A DNA stretch of 64,000 nucleotides from Ochotona curzoniae (GCF_017591425.1 NW_024466218.1:16923501-16987500); one strand, 5' to 3'; positions 24,874 through 36,814 are shown, counted from the stretch's first letter. Translations and numbers: made by a program. The notes: generated by a model from the sequence alone, not told the origin.

Positions 24874-25907
24874 GTTGATCACTTATGTCAACGATGATAA
24901 TAAAAGCTTGGAAAATTCTAAAAGCTTCGTGTCTTTTGCCCTGGACTAACAGAGTGCAAATCTGAGTTTGTTTCTTTAAGTCGTGTATCACCATTCCTCC
25001 GTTAGGTTGCCTTGACACCCTGCTGTGCTGGACTATGAATGGATTTGCCCTTGACAATACAAAGCCTCCAAGAAGGTGACTCATAGAAATAACAGGTAGA
25101 TAATGATGATGTATCAGAGAAAACCCTTCATGGGGAAAAAGAAATTTCTGTCTATGAACTTACATGTTTGGGAAATTCTAATACCCACTTTTATTTTTTT
25201 TAATGGACAGTCCTATCTTATCTTTAAATTAGTTGATTAAAGGCTAATAGTTATGCTTTAGCCATAGGTAACTCCTCTCCCCATTTTTGGGTGAAGGGTC
25301 TTGTTGCAAATTTCTTTTTGCTTTATGGATTATGCATCATCTCTATGACAACTACTCTGTTTTGCAATTATAGAGTGAAAGCAGCCATTCAAAACAGGTA
25401 AACGAGTGAGTGGGCTGTGATCTGTGACCCAGTGAGGAATACACATCTCAGTGTCTGTCTTATTCTACGCAACAGATCTAAAACTGTTACAAATTCCTGA
25501 GTTATTAAGCTGCTGGGAAAACCGTTTACTAAACATTTGGTCTCTTTTCTGGTTGCTGACTTAGAACTTATAAATCTCCTGCCACTTCTCAATTAATTAC
25601 AGAGATTTGTATCCAAATGAGGTAACTCTGAGTGAGCTCCTAGAAAGAGGTTAGGAATAAGAAATACCAACCCATGGTTATAAGCCTGGACAAGGGCCAA
25701 GGGAGTGAACATGCAGCTAATGGTAGATAGGCAGAATAAAGAAAGGGGTTCACAGAGATCCTGGATTGGTGAATATGCTCACACACACAGGTGTGGTGTA
25801 TTTACTCCTCCCCACTCCAGGGGGACAGGAAATCCTGCGCTTGTAATCTTTCTGTACCTTGATCTGTGTATTTCTTCATCAAACTCTTCATTTGGTATCT
25901 TTTTTCT

Positions 25908-25936
25908 TAAATTTATTTATTTATTTATTTATTTGC
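25908..25936. repeat. (TTTA)n microsatellite
   Basis: Six to seven TTTA units after TTTTTTCTTAAA. This resembles the antisense tail of a CSINE, but no SINE body follows. Confidence 0.9.
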
Positions 25937-26272
25937 TGGTATTTGAAGAGTGGACCATTTCATATGTTGAAACACAAACATAGAACATCGTACCCAGCTA
26001 AAGGTTCATTCAAAAATAAGAAGAATAATAACAAGAAAATTCCTTCCCAGAAAATAGCACTAAAAGTATAATTAAATTAAAATTAACAAGGAGTAGCTAA
26101 ATGGTAAATATTAAGGAAAAATTAAATGAATATTGACAGCTTTCCAATTCTTGTACTATACAAAATGTTAGCAGAATCAAAATCTATGATAATAGTTGTA
26201 AGTAAATTTGAACTACTACCAGGTCTTTGTATTCTTTATGAGCATTAACCGTGTTAAAATATGTCACAACAG

Positions 26273-26606
26273 GGCCTGGCGCGGTGGCGCAAGTGGTTAA
26301 AGGTCCTCGCCTTGCACGCCCGTATGGGGTCCCATATGGGCGCTGGTTCTAATCCCGGCAGCCCCGCTTCCCTTCCAGCTCCCTGCCTGTGGCCCGGGAA
26401 AGCAGTCGAGGACGGCCCAAAGCTTTGGGACCCTGCACCCGCGTGGGAGACCCGGATTAGGCTCCTGGCTTCGGATCGGCATAGTATCGGCCCGTTGCAC
26501 TCACTTGGGGAGTGAATCATCGGACGGAAGATCTTCCTCTCTGTCTCTCCTCTCTGTATATCCGCCTTTCCAATTAAAAAATAATAAAAATAAATCTTTA
26601 AAAAAA
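26273..26606 (+). mobile_element. Young CSINE, complete
   Basis: Head GGCCTGGCGCGGTGGCGCAAGTGG includes a box A match, and box B is GGTTCTAATCC. Near-identical to the 31972, 35920 and 52263 copies. Target duplication AAAATATGTCACAACAG / AAAATATGTGACAACAG with one mismatch. Private CGTATGGGGT replaces CGGGAT. Confidence 0.95.
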
Positions 26607-26663
26607 ATATGTGACAACAGTTGTAAGTTGCAAGTAAGATAAACTAAAAGTGTGTGTGTGTGT

Positions 26664-26923
26664 TTTAAGATTTATTTATCTTTATTTGAAAGGTAGATTT
26701 ACGGAGGAGGAGAGACAGAGAAATAACTCATCTGGTGGTTCACTCCCCAAGTGGCTGCACTGGCCAGAGCCGGGCCGATCCGAAGCTATCCACCGTTTCC
26801 CTAGGTCACAAGCAAGGGACTGGATTGGGAGTAGAGTACCTGGGACTCGATGTGGCACCTGTATGGATGCCGGTGCTTAAAGGTAGAGCATTATTAACCT
26901 GTTCAGCAACTGCGCCAGCCCTG
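26664..26923 (-). mobile_element. CSINE, minus strand
   Basis: TTAAGATTTATTTATCTTTATTTGAAAGG tail side to the GCAACTGCGCCAGCCC head complement. An internal deletion removes the CTCCTGGCTTC to CTTTGGGCC region. A (GT)n run precedes the tail end. Confidence 0.8.
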
Positions 26924-27292
26924 TGTATGCGTTTATGCATATGTGGGTGTCTCAAAAAGATACACTGCACAAATCACAGAAGTGTGTATTCTAACTCCCC
27001 ACCTGAGTAGAATTTAGGGGAAAATTATTAAAGATGAACAGTAGTATTTGACAACAGTGTTTAAGAAAAATGCAAAGCCATTAAATAGATTAAACAGTGT
27101 CTAAAGTCAAACAAAATAGAAAAGCGTGCCTTAGAGGGAGAGGTTGAAGTCCACCTGGTGATTAATGATCCGCCTTTGATTGTTCACTAAACTGAAAGTT
27201 GATTATACCAAAAGGTGAAAATGAAGATGGAAGAGAAATAAGTCTACTCTGACACAGGAAACAGTAGCGTATGTTAGAAGAGCCTTCGCAGT

Positions 27293-27410
27293 CCTCGCTC
27301 TAGCACAGCGGGTTAAACTCCCTGTGTGTGCTGCTGGCACATCCTGGAACAAAGCACATGATCACCGCAGTGGCTGGCTTTCTCTCACCCATATGGGAGC
27401 TGCAGTTAGA
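27293..27410 (+). mobile_element. Old CSINE 5' fragment
   Basis: CTCTAGCACAGCGGGTTAAACTCC resembles the older-subfamily head; the match fades after about 100 bp. Confidence 0.4.
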
Positions 27411-28133
27411 ATTTATGGCTCCTTTTCAAAGGCCACCGAATGAGGGGAAAACTAAAAGTAGAAAATCAATACAGCTTTGGGACTGCCAGAAAACAGTCCA
27501 CAACTTTAGTTGGATCATATCTATGCGAAGAAGCTTGATTTGACTTAAAAGAATGACAGATGTTGCTTCATTAAGAGTAATATCTATGCAATTACTAAGG
27601 ATACATTATGTTACATTGAGTGATAAAATATGGAGGAAGGTGTTACTATTTCCCAAATAACTTGTGCCATAATATATAAAGAGTATCTATGAATCAATAA
27701 GGAAAAAAAATCCCAGAATGCATCTCCCAACCATTCACCCTAATGATGCCTTCCAAAAGCAAATAATGCGATATAAATGAATTTTGAATATTTGCTCTGC
27801 TTATGCATCTCAGAAAGCAGATGAAAAACAAAGTGAGACCATTGGTAATCAACATAATAGGATAAATGATCATTTACGTATTAACACACTGACACATCAA
27901 GGGTTAATGAGAATGTGGTGAAACTCTAATTTTCATTTGCAGGTAGAGACAGAATTCATTATTTCAAACATAGGGACAATGGCTTGACATACTCTCTGAA
28001 GATAACCACATACATGTCTTAGGTTTTAAACCCTACTAGATTATGCTTAAAAATGCATATGTGTGTTTCAAAAAAATATTTAAGAAATTGATCTCAACGG
28101 AATTCACAGCAGCTTCAATTGAAAGCTAACCTT
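27411..28133. other. Unique AT-rich DNA
   Basis: Nothing recognised. Confidence 0.5.
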
Positions 28134-28455
28134 GGGCCCGGTGCAGTGGCCTAGCAGCTAAAGTCCTCGCCTTGCATGTGCCAGCATCCCATATGGATGC
28201 CGGTTCTAATTCCGGCAGCTCCAATTCCCATCCAGCTCCCTGCTTGTGGCCTGGGAAAGCAGTCGAGGACGGGACCCTGCACCCGCGTGGGAGACCTGGA
28301 GGAAGTTCCTGGCTCCTGGCTTCAGCTTGGTATAACACTAGCCATTGTGGCCACTTGGGGAGTAAATTATCGGAGAGAACTTCTTCCTTTCTGTCACTCC
28401 TCCTTTCTATATATTTGTCTTTCTAATAAAAATAAATACAAATCTTAAAAACAAA
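28134..28455 (+). mobile_element. CSINE, complete, exact target duplication
   Basis: Head GGGCCCGGTGCAGTGGCCTAGCAGC (intermediate subfamily), box B GGTTCTAATTCC, tail AATAAATACAAATCTTAAAAA. GAAAGCTAACCT duplicated at 28121-28132 and 28456-28467 without mismatch. Confidence 0.95.
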
Positions 28456-28467
28456 GAAAGCTAACCT

Positions 28468-30465
28468 CAAAGTGTCTGAACAGTATAATGGAAAACTGAG
28501 TTTTAATATATACAAAGAAGAGAATTTATTAGATTGATCAAAAAACTATAGCTACACAAAACAGCATGCATAAATCTCAAAGGCCTTGTCTTGAGGCAAA
28601 GAGAACAGACATGAAAAAGTACATTACAAGTGACGTTTTTAAACAGATACAGATTAGCTGCACCTAAACGGGGGTAGAGATCAGAACATGCTTATACATG
28701 TGTGCAGAATATGGGTGAGACTGTGACTTGGTGAAGCAACAAATTAAGGGCAAAACTGTTCTGACTCCAGCTTGGAGAGGGTAATTAGGAGCTCTGACTT
28801 TGTAAAAGCAGGTTGAGATATGTGTGTATTTATATATCACTTGGGTTCTTTATGGTGCAAATGTTATATTTCATTAAGGTAGTTTAGACACACATGCACA
28901 CCAGGTCATTGCCAATTTCAGCACAGCTCTATTTTTGAACATGTATTGATATATTAAGCACACCGTCTTTTTGTTCTTTATGTTCTTTTTTGTCCAGTTT
29001 TCTTGATTCACTCTTCATTTATCCTGCTAGTAACTTCGTGTACGTCATTTTGCTTTGAAATTTTCCCCAGCATCTCTTTTACTTTTAAAGGATTTGTTTT
29101 TTTTCCCTCTACACAAGTTCCCCTCACTTGTCTGTTCTGTTCAAATCACAGGAGCCTGAGCAAATGAGTGTTTCCAATATATATGCAATAAAATCTTTAA
29201 TATCCCTGTTCACTTAGTTCAAGTTTTTATGGGACAGCTAGTAGAGAAAGTGTAATATAAACTCACAGTATGGTTAACCTCCATTTATTTCCCAAGTTAT
29301 GTGGATTCCAGTTGCAGTCATTTTAAAAGCTCGGAGAAGCCTCATTAACTTTACAAGGCAAGACTGGATTTACAGAACCAATATCTTTGTGAGGAAAGAA
29401 ATGCCTGCAGGTTCTGTTTTTGTTGAGGTTTTTTGGGTTGCCATTTCCCCTTTAATACAGATGTCTTTTAAAAATTACTTTGAACGGAGCCAAAGCAACA
29501 GGTAATTTCAGATTAAATGCAGTTGGTGAGATTTCTTTTCTACTTAGGCTCAAGAGTAAGGATACTCTCCAAGGCGATGGATAATGTGGGAGGTTAATGA
29601 AGTTAGTGCATTTTATATTATTTTGAATATTATTTATACTATAGATATAGTCCAAACCAGTGTTATGTAGTATATTTTCTAAACAATTCCACTAATTAAT
29701 CTATTAAAGCAAGTATGAGAAAATTGTTGTAGCTCTCAGCTATTTTTCTTTTCCTAATCTCTGCTTTCCAGAAACAAGATAGTGAAAAAAAAATTGAATG
29801 CATCTCGTTTTTATTGAGCTTGGGCTAGTGTTTATAGGGATTTCCTCTTTGGAGCATAAAATGCAGGAACAACATGGAACTATAGGGCTGCCATCCCTAT
29901 GTCTTAGCAAGTGTGATAGGCACTTGATCATTCAGGGGAGGAATAGATATGGGATGCACAATTAAGTGCTGATTCAAGATGCATGTAAAATGTTGATACT
30001 ACTTACTACCATGTGAAAAACTGATAACAGATGTTAGTCGTTGCTGGGATTGTCCGATTGCTTCTTTCTCAAGTTGAGCTAGCACTGCCACTTGCCTGCC
30101 AACTCTATTAAGCAGATCCATGGTTGCATTTCCCTGGTTTCATGGTCGGACTGCATTTTTTCCAATGTTCGTCTTGGAACTGTTGATCATGTGATTTGCT
30201 GTAACCAGAAAAATATGAGTGGATGCTGCAACCTCATCACAAAGCAAGAGTCAGTGTGAGGCTGAGCCCCGACTGGTTCTCTGTGCTAAAGATGCGGCAA
30301 TGCTCCTAGGAGTATTTGCTCTGGAAGCCAGCATCTAGCAATGAGCAGGATGCATAGAAAACCGGTGATAAAACATGCTTCTTCAGTGAGATATAAACAA
30401 CGGTTTTAATATACTGAGCAGTGCAGATCATACATGACCCTACTATAATGGAGTACCCCCAAGTT
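28468..30465. other. 2-kb unique block
   Basis: 30050-30360 has balanced composition and faintly resembles an ancient MaLR/MER repeat (CTGTAACCAGAAAAATATGAGTGG), too weak to name. Otherwise nothing. Confidence 0.4.
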
Positions 30466-30770
30466 TTTTAAGATTTATTTATTTTTATTGAAAAGGCAGG
30501 TTACATTTACACAGAGAAAGAGGAACAAAGAGATCTTCCATCCTCAGGTTCACTACCCGCATACCACAACAGCCAGAGCTGAGCCCATCTGAAGCCAGGA
30601 GCCAGGAGCACCATCCAGGTTTCTCAAGTGGGTACAGGGTCCCAAGGCCTTGGGCCATTCTCTACTATCCCAAGCCACCAGAAGGAGCAACCAGGACACT
30701 AAATGATACTCATATAGGATCCTGGATATTTTTAAGTAAAGATTTATACATTGAACCATTGTACTAGGCC
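30466..30770 (-). mobile_element. CSINE, minus strand
   Basis: TTTTTTAAGATTTATTTATTTTTATTG tail side, GAGATCTTCCATCC, CAGGAGCCAGGAGCACC, GGGTCCCAAGGCCTTGGGCC; head weak near 30770. Confidence 0.8.
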
Positions 30771-31039
30771 TTATCCAAACATTTCCATATTTGTTCTTAT
30801 GTCATTTAATTTTTCATGTTGATATAATATTAAAATAAAGGATACTAAGTCAATACAGCTTATAAATACAATACTAGGAATGTAATGATGTTTCCTCCCT
30901 CCCCATTCCTCTCTCTGCCATTCCCTTTCTCTGTCTTTCCTTCTTCCATTCCGTCCCTCTTTCCATCTTTATTTTCTTCCTTCGTCAACAATTGAAAAAA
31001 ATAAATAAATAAAAAGAAGAAAGACTCATTTTTATTTAA

Positions 31040-31330
31040 GACTTTTTCTTTGTATTTATTTTTTCAATTGTTGAAATATTCCCCAAACGCACGCAGCACC
31101 AGAGTCAGGGTGAGGTTGATGTTAAGAGCCCAGGACTTCATCCTGGACCCCATGTGGATGACCGGGACTGAGGTACTTGAACCATTGTCTTTTTGCTCCC
31201 AGTGTGTGCATTGGCAGGAATTTGTACCATAACCAGAGTCAGGATTGAAATCAGAGTCTGCCAATACAGGAAACAGATATCCCCTGCAGAATCATGTCTG
31301 CTGTTTCAATTCCTAATCCCTGAAATAATG
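31040..31330 (-). mobile_element. Old SINE-like sequence, possibly CSINE
   Basis: TTTTTCTTTGTATTTATTTTTTC at one end, and CTTCATCCTGGACCCCATGTGG, TTGGCAGGAATTTG and ATTGAAATCAGAGTC in CSINE-like antisense order. Weakly supported. Confidence 0.35.
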
Positions 31331-31420
31331 AGTTTAGATCCTGCTACGCAGTTACACACTAAGGCTTGAATCAATCAGTTTAGTTGCTACAATGAAATAG
31401 TTCATTAAAATGACTTTGCA

Positions 31421-31752
31421 GGCCAGATGCAATGGCTCAGGGGATAAATTCTCTTCCTGCATATAGCCAGTTCATGTCCAGACTGTTCCACATCCCATCC
31501 AGCTCCCTGCTTGTGGCCTGGGAAGGCAGTAGAGGTCGGTGCAAAGCCTTGGGATCCTGCACCCTTGTGAGAGACCCTAAAGGAGCTCCTGGCTGCTCGC
31601 TTCAGATCAGCTCAGCACTGGCCATTGTGTCCACTTGTGGAGTTAACCAGCAGATGGAAGATCTTTCTCTTTGTCTCTCCTCTTTTATATATCAGGAAAT
31701 ATATTGCCTTTCCAATAAAAATAAATTTTAAAAAATCTTTAAAACAAGACAG
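31421..31752 (+). mobile_element. CSINE, complete, exact target duplication
   Basis: Head GGCCAGATGCAATGGCTCAGG through TGTGGCCTGGGAAGGCAG to TTTTAAAAAATCTTTAAAAC. AAAATGACTTTGCA duplicated at 31407-31420 and 31753-31766 without mismatch, although the SINE body itself is quite diverged. Confidence 0.92.
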
Positions 31753-31971
31753 AAAATGACTTTGCAAGAAGAAAGTGCATATCTAGTGCACTCAGGTTTG
31801 GAGGTTGGATAAGGCAGCCTACACTGTTTTTGAAATATTCTGAGCATGCAGATTCCACGTAGAGGAAAAATCACATGCAAAACCAGAAAACCTAGTGTGG
31901 CTGGGGCACATGACGACTTCCCACAAGGAGTATGCCCACATGACTTAAGGACAATCGCTAGGCCCCTTCTT

Positions 31972-32306
31972 TTTTTTTTTTTTTAAAGATTTATTTTTAT
32001 TATTTTTTATTGGAAAGGCGGATATACAGAGAGGAGAGACAGAGAGGAAGATCTTCCATCCGATGATTCACTCCCCAAGTGAGCCGCAACGGGCCGATAC
32101 TATGCCGATCCGAAGCCAGGAGCCTCTTCCGGGTCTCCCACGCGGGTGCAGGGTCCCAAAGCTTTGGGCCGTCCTCAACTGCTTTCCCAGGCCACAGGCA
32201 GGGAGCTGGAAGGGAAGCGGGGCTGCCGGGATTAGAACCGGCGCCCATATGGGATCCCGGGCGTGCAAGGCGAGGACTTAACCACTTGCGCCACCGCGCC
32301 GGGCCC
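31972..32306 (-). mobile_element. Young CSINE, minus strand, exact 16-bp target duplication
   Basis: Oligo-T and AGATTTATTTTTATT tail complement to head complement CCACCGCGCCGGGCCC. CGCTAGGCCCCTTCTT is repeated at 31956-31971 and 32307-32322 without mismatch. Box A and B are intact. Among the youngest insertions here. Confidence 0.97.
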
Positions 32307-32435
32307 CGCTAGGCCCCTTCTTAAGCACCATAGTTGAATCAAGTTCCATTCTTTCCAAGACCATAAGCACAACACTTTGGGACTGAATGTCTGCATCAGT
32401 TTGGGAGCCAAATGACATTAAAAGTATGACTAAGC

Positions 32436-32771
32436 TGGGCCTGGTGCGATAGCCTAGTGGTTAAAGTCCTCGCCTTGCACCTTCCGGGATCCCAGAAGGT
32501 CGCTGGTTCTAATCCTGGAGGCCCCGCCTCCCATCCAGCTCCCTGCTTGTGGCTTGGGAAAGCAGTAGAAGATGGCCCAGAGTCTTGGGACCCTGCACCC
32601 GTGTGGGAGACTGAGAAAAGCTCCTTGCTCCTGGCTTTGGATCAGCTCAGGTCTAGCCAATGCGGTCACTTGGGGAGTGAATCATCAGACAGAAGATCTT
32701 CCTCTCTGTCTCTCCTCCTCTCTGTAAATCTGTCTTTACAACAACAACAACAAAATCTTTTTAAAAAAATC
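32436..32771 (+). mobile_element. CSINE, complete, with (CAA)n tail
   Basis: GGGCCTGGTGCGATAGCCTAGTGGTTAAAG head (intermediate subfamily), GGTTCTAATCCTGG, and a tail with five CAA units (32739-32753) before AATCTTTTTAAAAAAA. Target duplication not recognised. Confidence 0.92.
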
Positions 32772-33649
32772 ATGGCAAGGCTGTAGTGAAGCCTGCTTTA
32801 TCAGATGATCAGCAAGTTTTAACTAAACGGTACAGTTGTTGGTGGAAATCACAGACTTGTGTCAAAGTTGAGAAAAGCTTATGGCCATTAAATTGCAACA
32901 GAAATTTGCAGGTCGAATATCTTAGCGAGGAGCACTTGGGAGCACTCCGGAGACTTGGGCAACCTCAGACAGACCTCTTAGATACAGAACTAAAGTCAGG
33001 TCCTCAACATGGTGGGACTTGAAGAGTCAAATTAGCATGGGACATAAAAACATAAGGAAGTCATCAATTTCAGGCTTATTCTGAGTAAAAAAAAAATAGA
33101 AATATTTAAAAGACACATACAACATATAAATTTAAGAAGATTTGGAGCAGGTAGGATGGGCAAAGTGTTAGCAGATCAGATATTGCAGTTCTAATGATCT
33201 CTGGGAATTTGAATTCTGTCCTCCATGCCAGAATCATTATGATTTCCTATCATGGGATAACAGAACATTCAATGACAACTTTAAGGGCCCAAATGTTTTA
33301 ATTATAAGGATTATAAGTAAAATAAAAAGTGCATTTGGTACACATTTTCCGAAGTACCCTGAAATAATGTCCTCATACGTGCATCTTTAGCTAAAATTTG
33401 GTGATGAAGAAAGGGAAGCGGAAGACAGTGAACTACAAAGCAGGGCTTCATAGTGAAGTATTAGTTATGGAGCTGAAAAACAAAACAAATGCCAGCAGAG
33501 TGAAACGGGACACAGCTGAGCCCACATTAACTGTGCCAGGCAAGTAAAACCATGCCAGTTATTAAATCCACAGCAGTACTTCTGTATAGAAAATCTCTGG
33601 GATCTCGAGAAACTGAAAATCCGTGGATTTATTGCTAATTTAAAGATGT

Positions 33650-34100
33650 TACCAGCAAAGCTGTTCGCGTTCATTCCTCAGCTTAGCATAGAAATAAGAA
33701 ACCGGGAATCAGTTTTGGACAGTTTTATTTGCACAGATAACAAGTAAAAGTGAAAAGAGGAAGGAAGGGGAACGCACTCGCGTGGTGTCTCCTGAGAGAG
33801 ACCTGGAGTGTCTTGAGATTTTAAGGAGTCCTTGACTACTCTGTGTCTAGACAGGAACCTGCTGTAAAACTTCCCACATTGAGATCGCTAACCGATTAAG
33901 AAATGGCTGGGCAATTCCTTTGTTGCCCACCTGAGGACGCTATTGGGAAACGGAAAATGGACGCATTTCCTGATATCTGTGTTTATATACAAGATGGGAA
34001 TGTGAGATGGTGGCCCCCGGAAAATGACCTCACAAGGTGTAGCCTGGACTTCACACGAGACCTTAGCATGCCTGAACAGTCTCAACGCACTGCAAGCTAG
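33650..34100 (-). mobile_element. Possible diverged LTR, minus orientation
   Basis: On the minus strand the order is: unique 5' part; TATATAAA near 33990; a pyrimidine-rich stretch with CTCTCTCAGGAGACACC; then AATAAAACTG near 33725; then a U5-like tail. CpG content (ACGCGAGTGCG, GAACGCGAAC) is higher than in the surroundings. I could not fix TG/CA ends or a target duplication. It could also be unique regulatory DNA. Confidence 0.25.
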
Positions 34101-35219
34101 GGTATCAAAAAGGGCAGGTTGATTTCAATAACTGTACCTTAGCAAGGAAAATCGTGTTGGTTACAGTAAGAGTCAGAGTGAAACACAAGTTAAAATACCG
34201 ATTTCATCAGATTAAAATTTGTTGTAATGAAACTCAAAAGTTACTTTTGATATCTTAGGCAACAACAAGAGACACCATAAAAGGAATATTTTTCTCTTGA
34301 AGTATTTATTTTGCGCAATACTGATGGAAGTAAGAATTATTTCCCAGTTACTGGTCCTCCGAGCTCTGTCGTGGCCACACAGTGGAGATCTAGTCTCTCC
34401 TTACAGGCGCTATCTCGCAGAATCCTTTAAATTTGAGGTCTGGCATCTTGTATTGCCCATGGACTAAAAAAAAAACACAGAACTTTATTCTTTATTTCTC
34501 ATATTTGTATTATCTTTTTCCTCCTAATAAACTATTTCCAGATCCCACCATTTATCATCAGAAAATATTTTCCTTAAATGAAGACATAGGGCTCTGCCAT
34601 AAATACGAATTCTTCTAACGCTCCACTAGGAGGAGCGCACGCACAGCAGTGGCCACCACGGACTGCAGAAATCGCAAATACATTCTTCCTACCTGTTGGA
34701 GATGGCTTACCATTCCAACGAAAGGGAAAGAAAGAGACTTTTGAAAAGAATGTCAAATATGAGAAGGAGTGGCAGGCAAGATGAGAAATCTAATGAATTG
34801 CCATTCTCTAAAATTGCATTCTGTTAAATACTAAGTTAAACAGGAAAATGTACACCTAACTGTGAACAGGGCTGTAAAGAAAACGGTTAGGATTTCTACA
34901 GCGCCGCTGCAAACCTGCGCGCTCCACTAATGAAAAGAATGTTTACTCTCCCGGTATCTTCCTTCTTTGCCTGAAATAAGATCTTACAGTTGTCATTTTT
35001 TTCCAAGACAAAAGTCACAGGCTGAAGGAGTTACTAACTTTTTTTCTTTTTGTTGCCTTTAGCTCTCTGTTATTACCTAATTGGTTAAAAATAACCCTAA
35101 GACGTTTTGTGCACTTAAGAAATTCTAATATCCCACTGACAGAAGAAAGACCTGGTTTTCCAGCTGGTTTTGTCTCAGATTTTCCTTGCACGTTTGCATG
35201 AGCGAGTCTTTAGACGACT

Positions 35220-35234
35220 GCTGCCATCTAGAGG
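35220..35234 (-). promoter_or_regulatory. Candidate CTCF site
   Basis: On the minus strand CCTCTAGATGGCAGC matches the CTCF core CCASYAGRKGGCRS at 13 of 14 positions. It lies in unique sequence, not in a SINE. Occupancy is inferred only. Confidence 0.35.
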
Positions 35235-35360
35235 ACTAATGTAATATTGCGCTATAGTCAGTCTGCAAAAGGAAAACTAGACCTTGTTTTGGTTGTTGCT
35301 TGTTGGGTAGGAGAGAAATACACCATTTTCCTAAACCTTACAAAAATTCATAGTAGTGAA

Positions 35361-35381
35361 AGATATATATATATATATATG
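35361..35381. repeat. (AT)n microsatellite
   Basis: Ten AT units in unique sequence. Confidence 0.95.
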
Positions 35382-35919
35382 TGGAAGAAAAGGCATATAA
35401 TTTTATTTCAGAGCTTGACATGACAGCTAAGCCTTCAGGAGCGAAGGTCCAAACCTATGTATTTCCCAGTCATATAAAAACATGACTGCAGGGTCTAATG
35501 TAATGGACCGTACTGAACATCAAAAAGTCTTCCTCTGTTGATTTCCTTCTGTGCCTATCTATTCTCATTCTGCTATTCTGGGTTTAGGGAGGACTCCTGT
35601 GGCGTGAGGGTCTCAACTTATGTTAGAAAAAGATCAATTTGAAATTATTGCTTAAGCACAGAAAGCAGAAGTGAGCAAAGCTTACGAAGACATCTGCTTA
35701 CTTTTGCTTTTCCCTCAAATGCCAAGGTGCCAGAGTAGGGATACCCTGTCCTGAATGTGGCCATGCGTACTGTTCTCACTTCCTTGGCCAAGAGTAGCCT
35801 CATCCTCCTGTCACTGAACCATGATACCCTGAAGGTGAATCCCAAATACATTCAAGGTCTCACTATTTTACATGTCTGAGAGAACAGAATTTGACTTGAT
35901 GATAAAAATCAATCCTTAG

Positions 35920-36240
35920 GGCCCGGCGCGGTGGCGCAAGTGGTTAAGGTCCTCACCTTGCACGCCCGGGATCCCATATGAGCTCCGGTTCTATCCTGGC
36001 AGCCCCGCTTCCCTTCCAGCTCCCTGCCTGTGGCCCGGGAAAGCAGTCGAGGACAGCCCAAAGCTTTGGGACCCTGCACCCGCCTGGGAGACCTGGAAGA
36101 GGCTCCTGGCTTCGGATCGGCATAGCATCGGCAGTTGCGCTCACTTGGGGAGTGAATCAACGGATGGAAGATCTTCCTCTCTGTCTCTCCTCTCTGTATA
36201 TCCGCCTTTGCAATAAAAATAAAATAAATCTTTAAAAAAA
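35920..36240 (+). mobile_element. Young CSINE, complete, with target duplication
   Basis: GGCCCGGCGCGGTGGCGCAAGTGG head, tail AATAAAATAAATCTTTAAAAAAA. AAAATCAATCCTTAG upstream and AAAATTAATCCTTAG (36238-36252) downstream differ by one base. Box B is changed to GGTTCTATCC. Confidence 0.95.
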
Positions 36241-36252
36241 ATTAATCCTTAG

Positions 36253-36814
36253 AATTTTTTCAATCAATACAGTTTTTACTCATTACATCTGACAATAGTA
36301 TTGGATCATTCAGAGAAATTCTTACACGATAATATTGTCAAAGCAATGGAATTCACATGGGTGTATATTTGTATGCTTATCCTATGTGGAAGACTACTTT
36401 CATTTCTATTCCTTACAAAGGAGATATTGAATATAACTGATATATAGTCATGGGCTAAGCAACGCTGTATTCAAACTCTTCACAGTTCAGACTGACAGCA
36501 GTAACTGTTTCTTAGTTATGGCCACTAGTAGTAACTTAATTTTTAAGTAATTAGTGAAGTTTGCTGGTAAAATAAAATATACTCCTGAATTCCATTTCTG
36601 AAGTTTAATAATCTTGACCTTTAAACTTTCATGTTATGTTGGAGTTGATTTTTTTTCTTAGTAAACTACTGTCATGAATTCCTTAACCCAGTACAACTTG
36701 ACTTCTGCCCTTGGTTTCAAACTGAAATTGTAAGAACAATCGATGGCATTATCAATTACCACGATTGTCAAAAGGCATCACATCTGATTGTTTTACATCT
36801 GCATTGTTTTGGTG
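36253..36814. other. Unique AT-rich DNA
   Basis: Nothing recognised. Confidence 0.5.

Larger units (their letters stand above)
24403..26272. other. Unique DNA holding the 24.8-kb hairpin
   Basis: A 113-codon minus frame (24743-25084) runs through the inverted repeat; no domain recognised and coding status doubtful. (TTTA)n at 25908. Confidence 0.45.
32772..35904. other. 3-kb unique block with possible LTR and CTCF-like site
   Basis: Contains the possible minus-strand LTR (33650-34100), an AT run at 35361, and two CpG-bearing patches at 34370-34420 and 34890-34925. No gene model supported. Confidence 0.45.

Noticed and set aside
26254..26520. Recurrent 60-118-codon frames with GAGSNPGSPASLPAP-like or GCRVPKLWAVLDCFPG-like sequence at many places
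   Set aside because: These are the two strands of CSINE bodies. Their recurrence at every young SINE and absence elsewhere shows they are not genes.
33903..34100. 65-codon frames on both strands
   Set aside because: Short, domain-free, and inside a possible LTR; no evidence of a retained viral gene.
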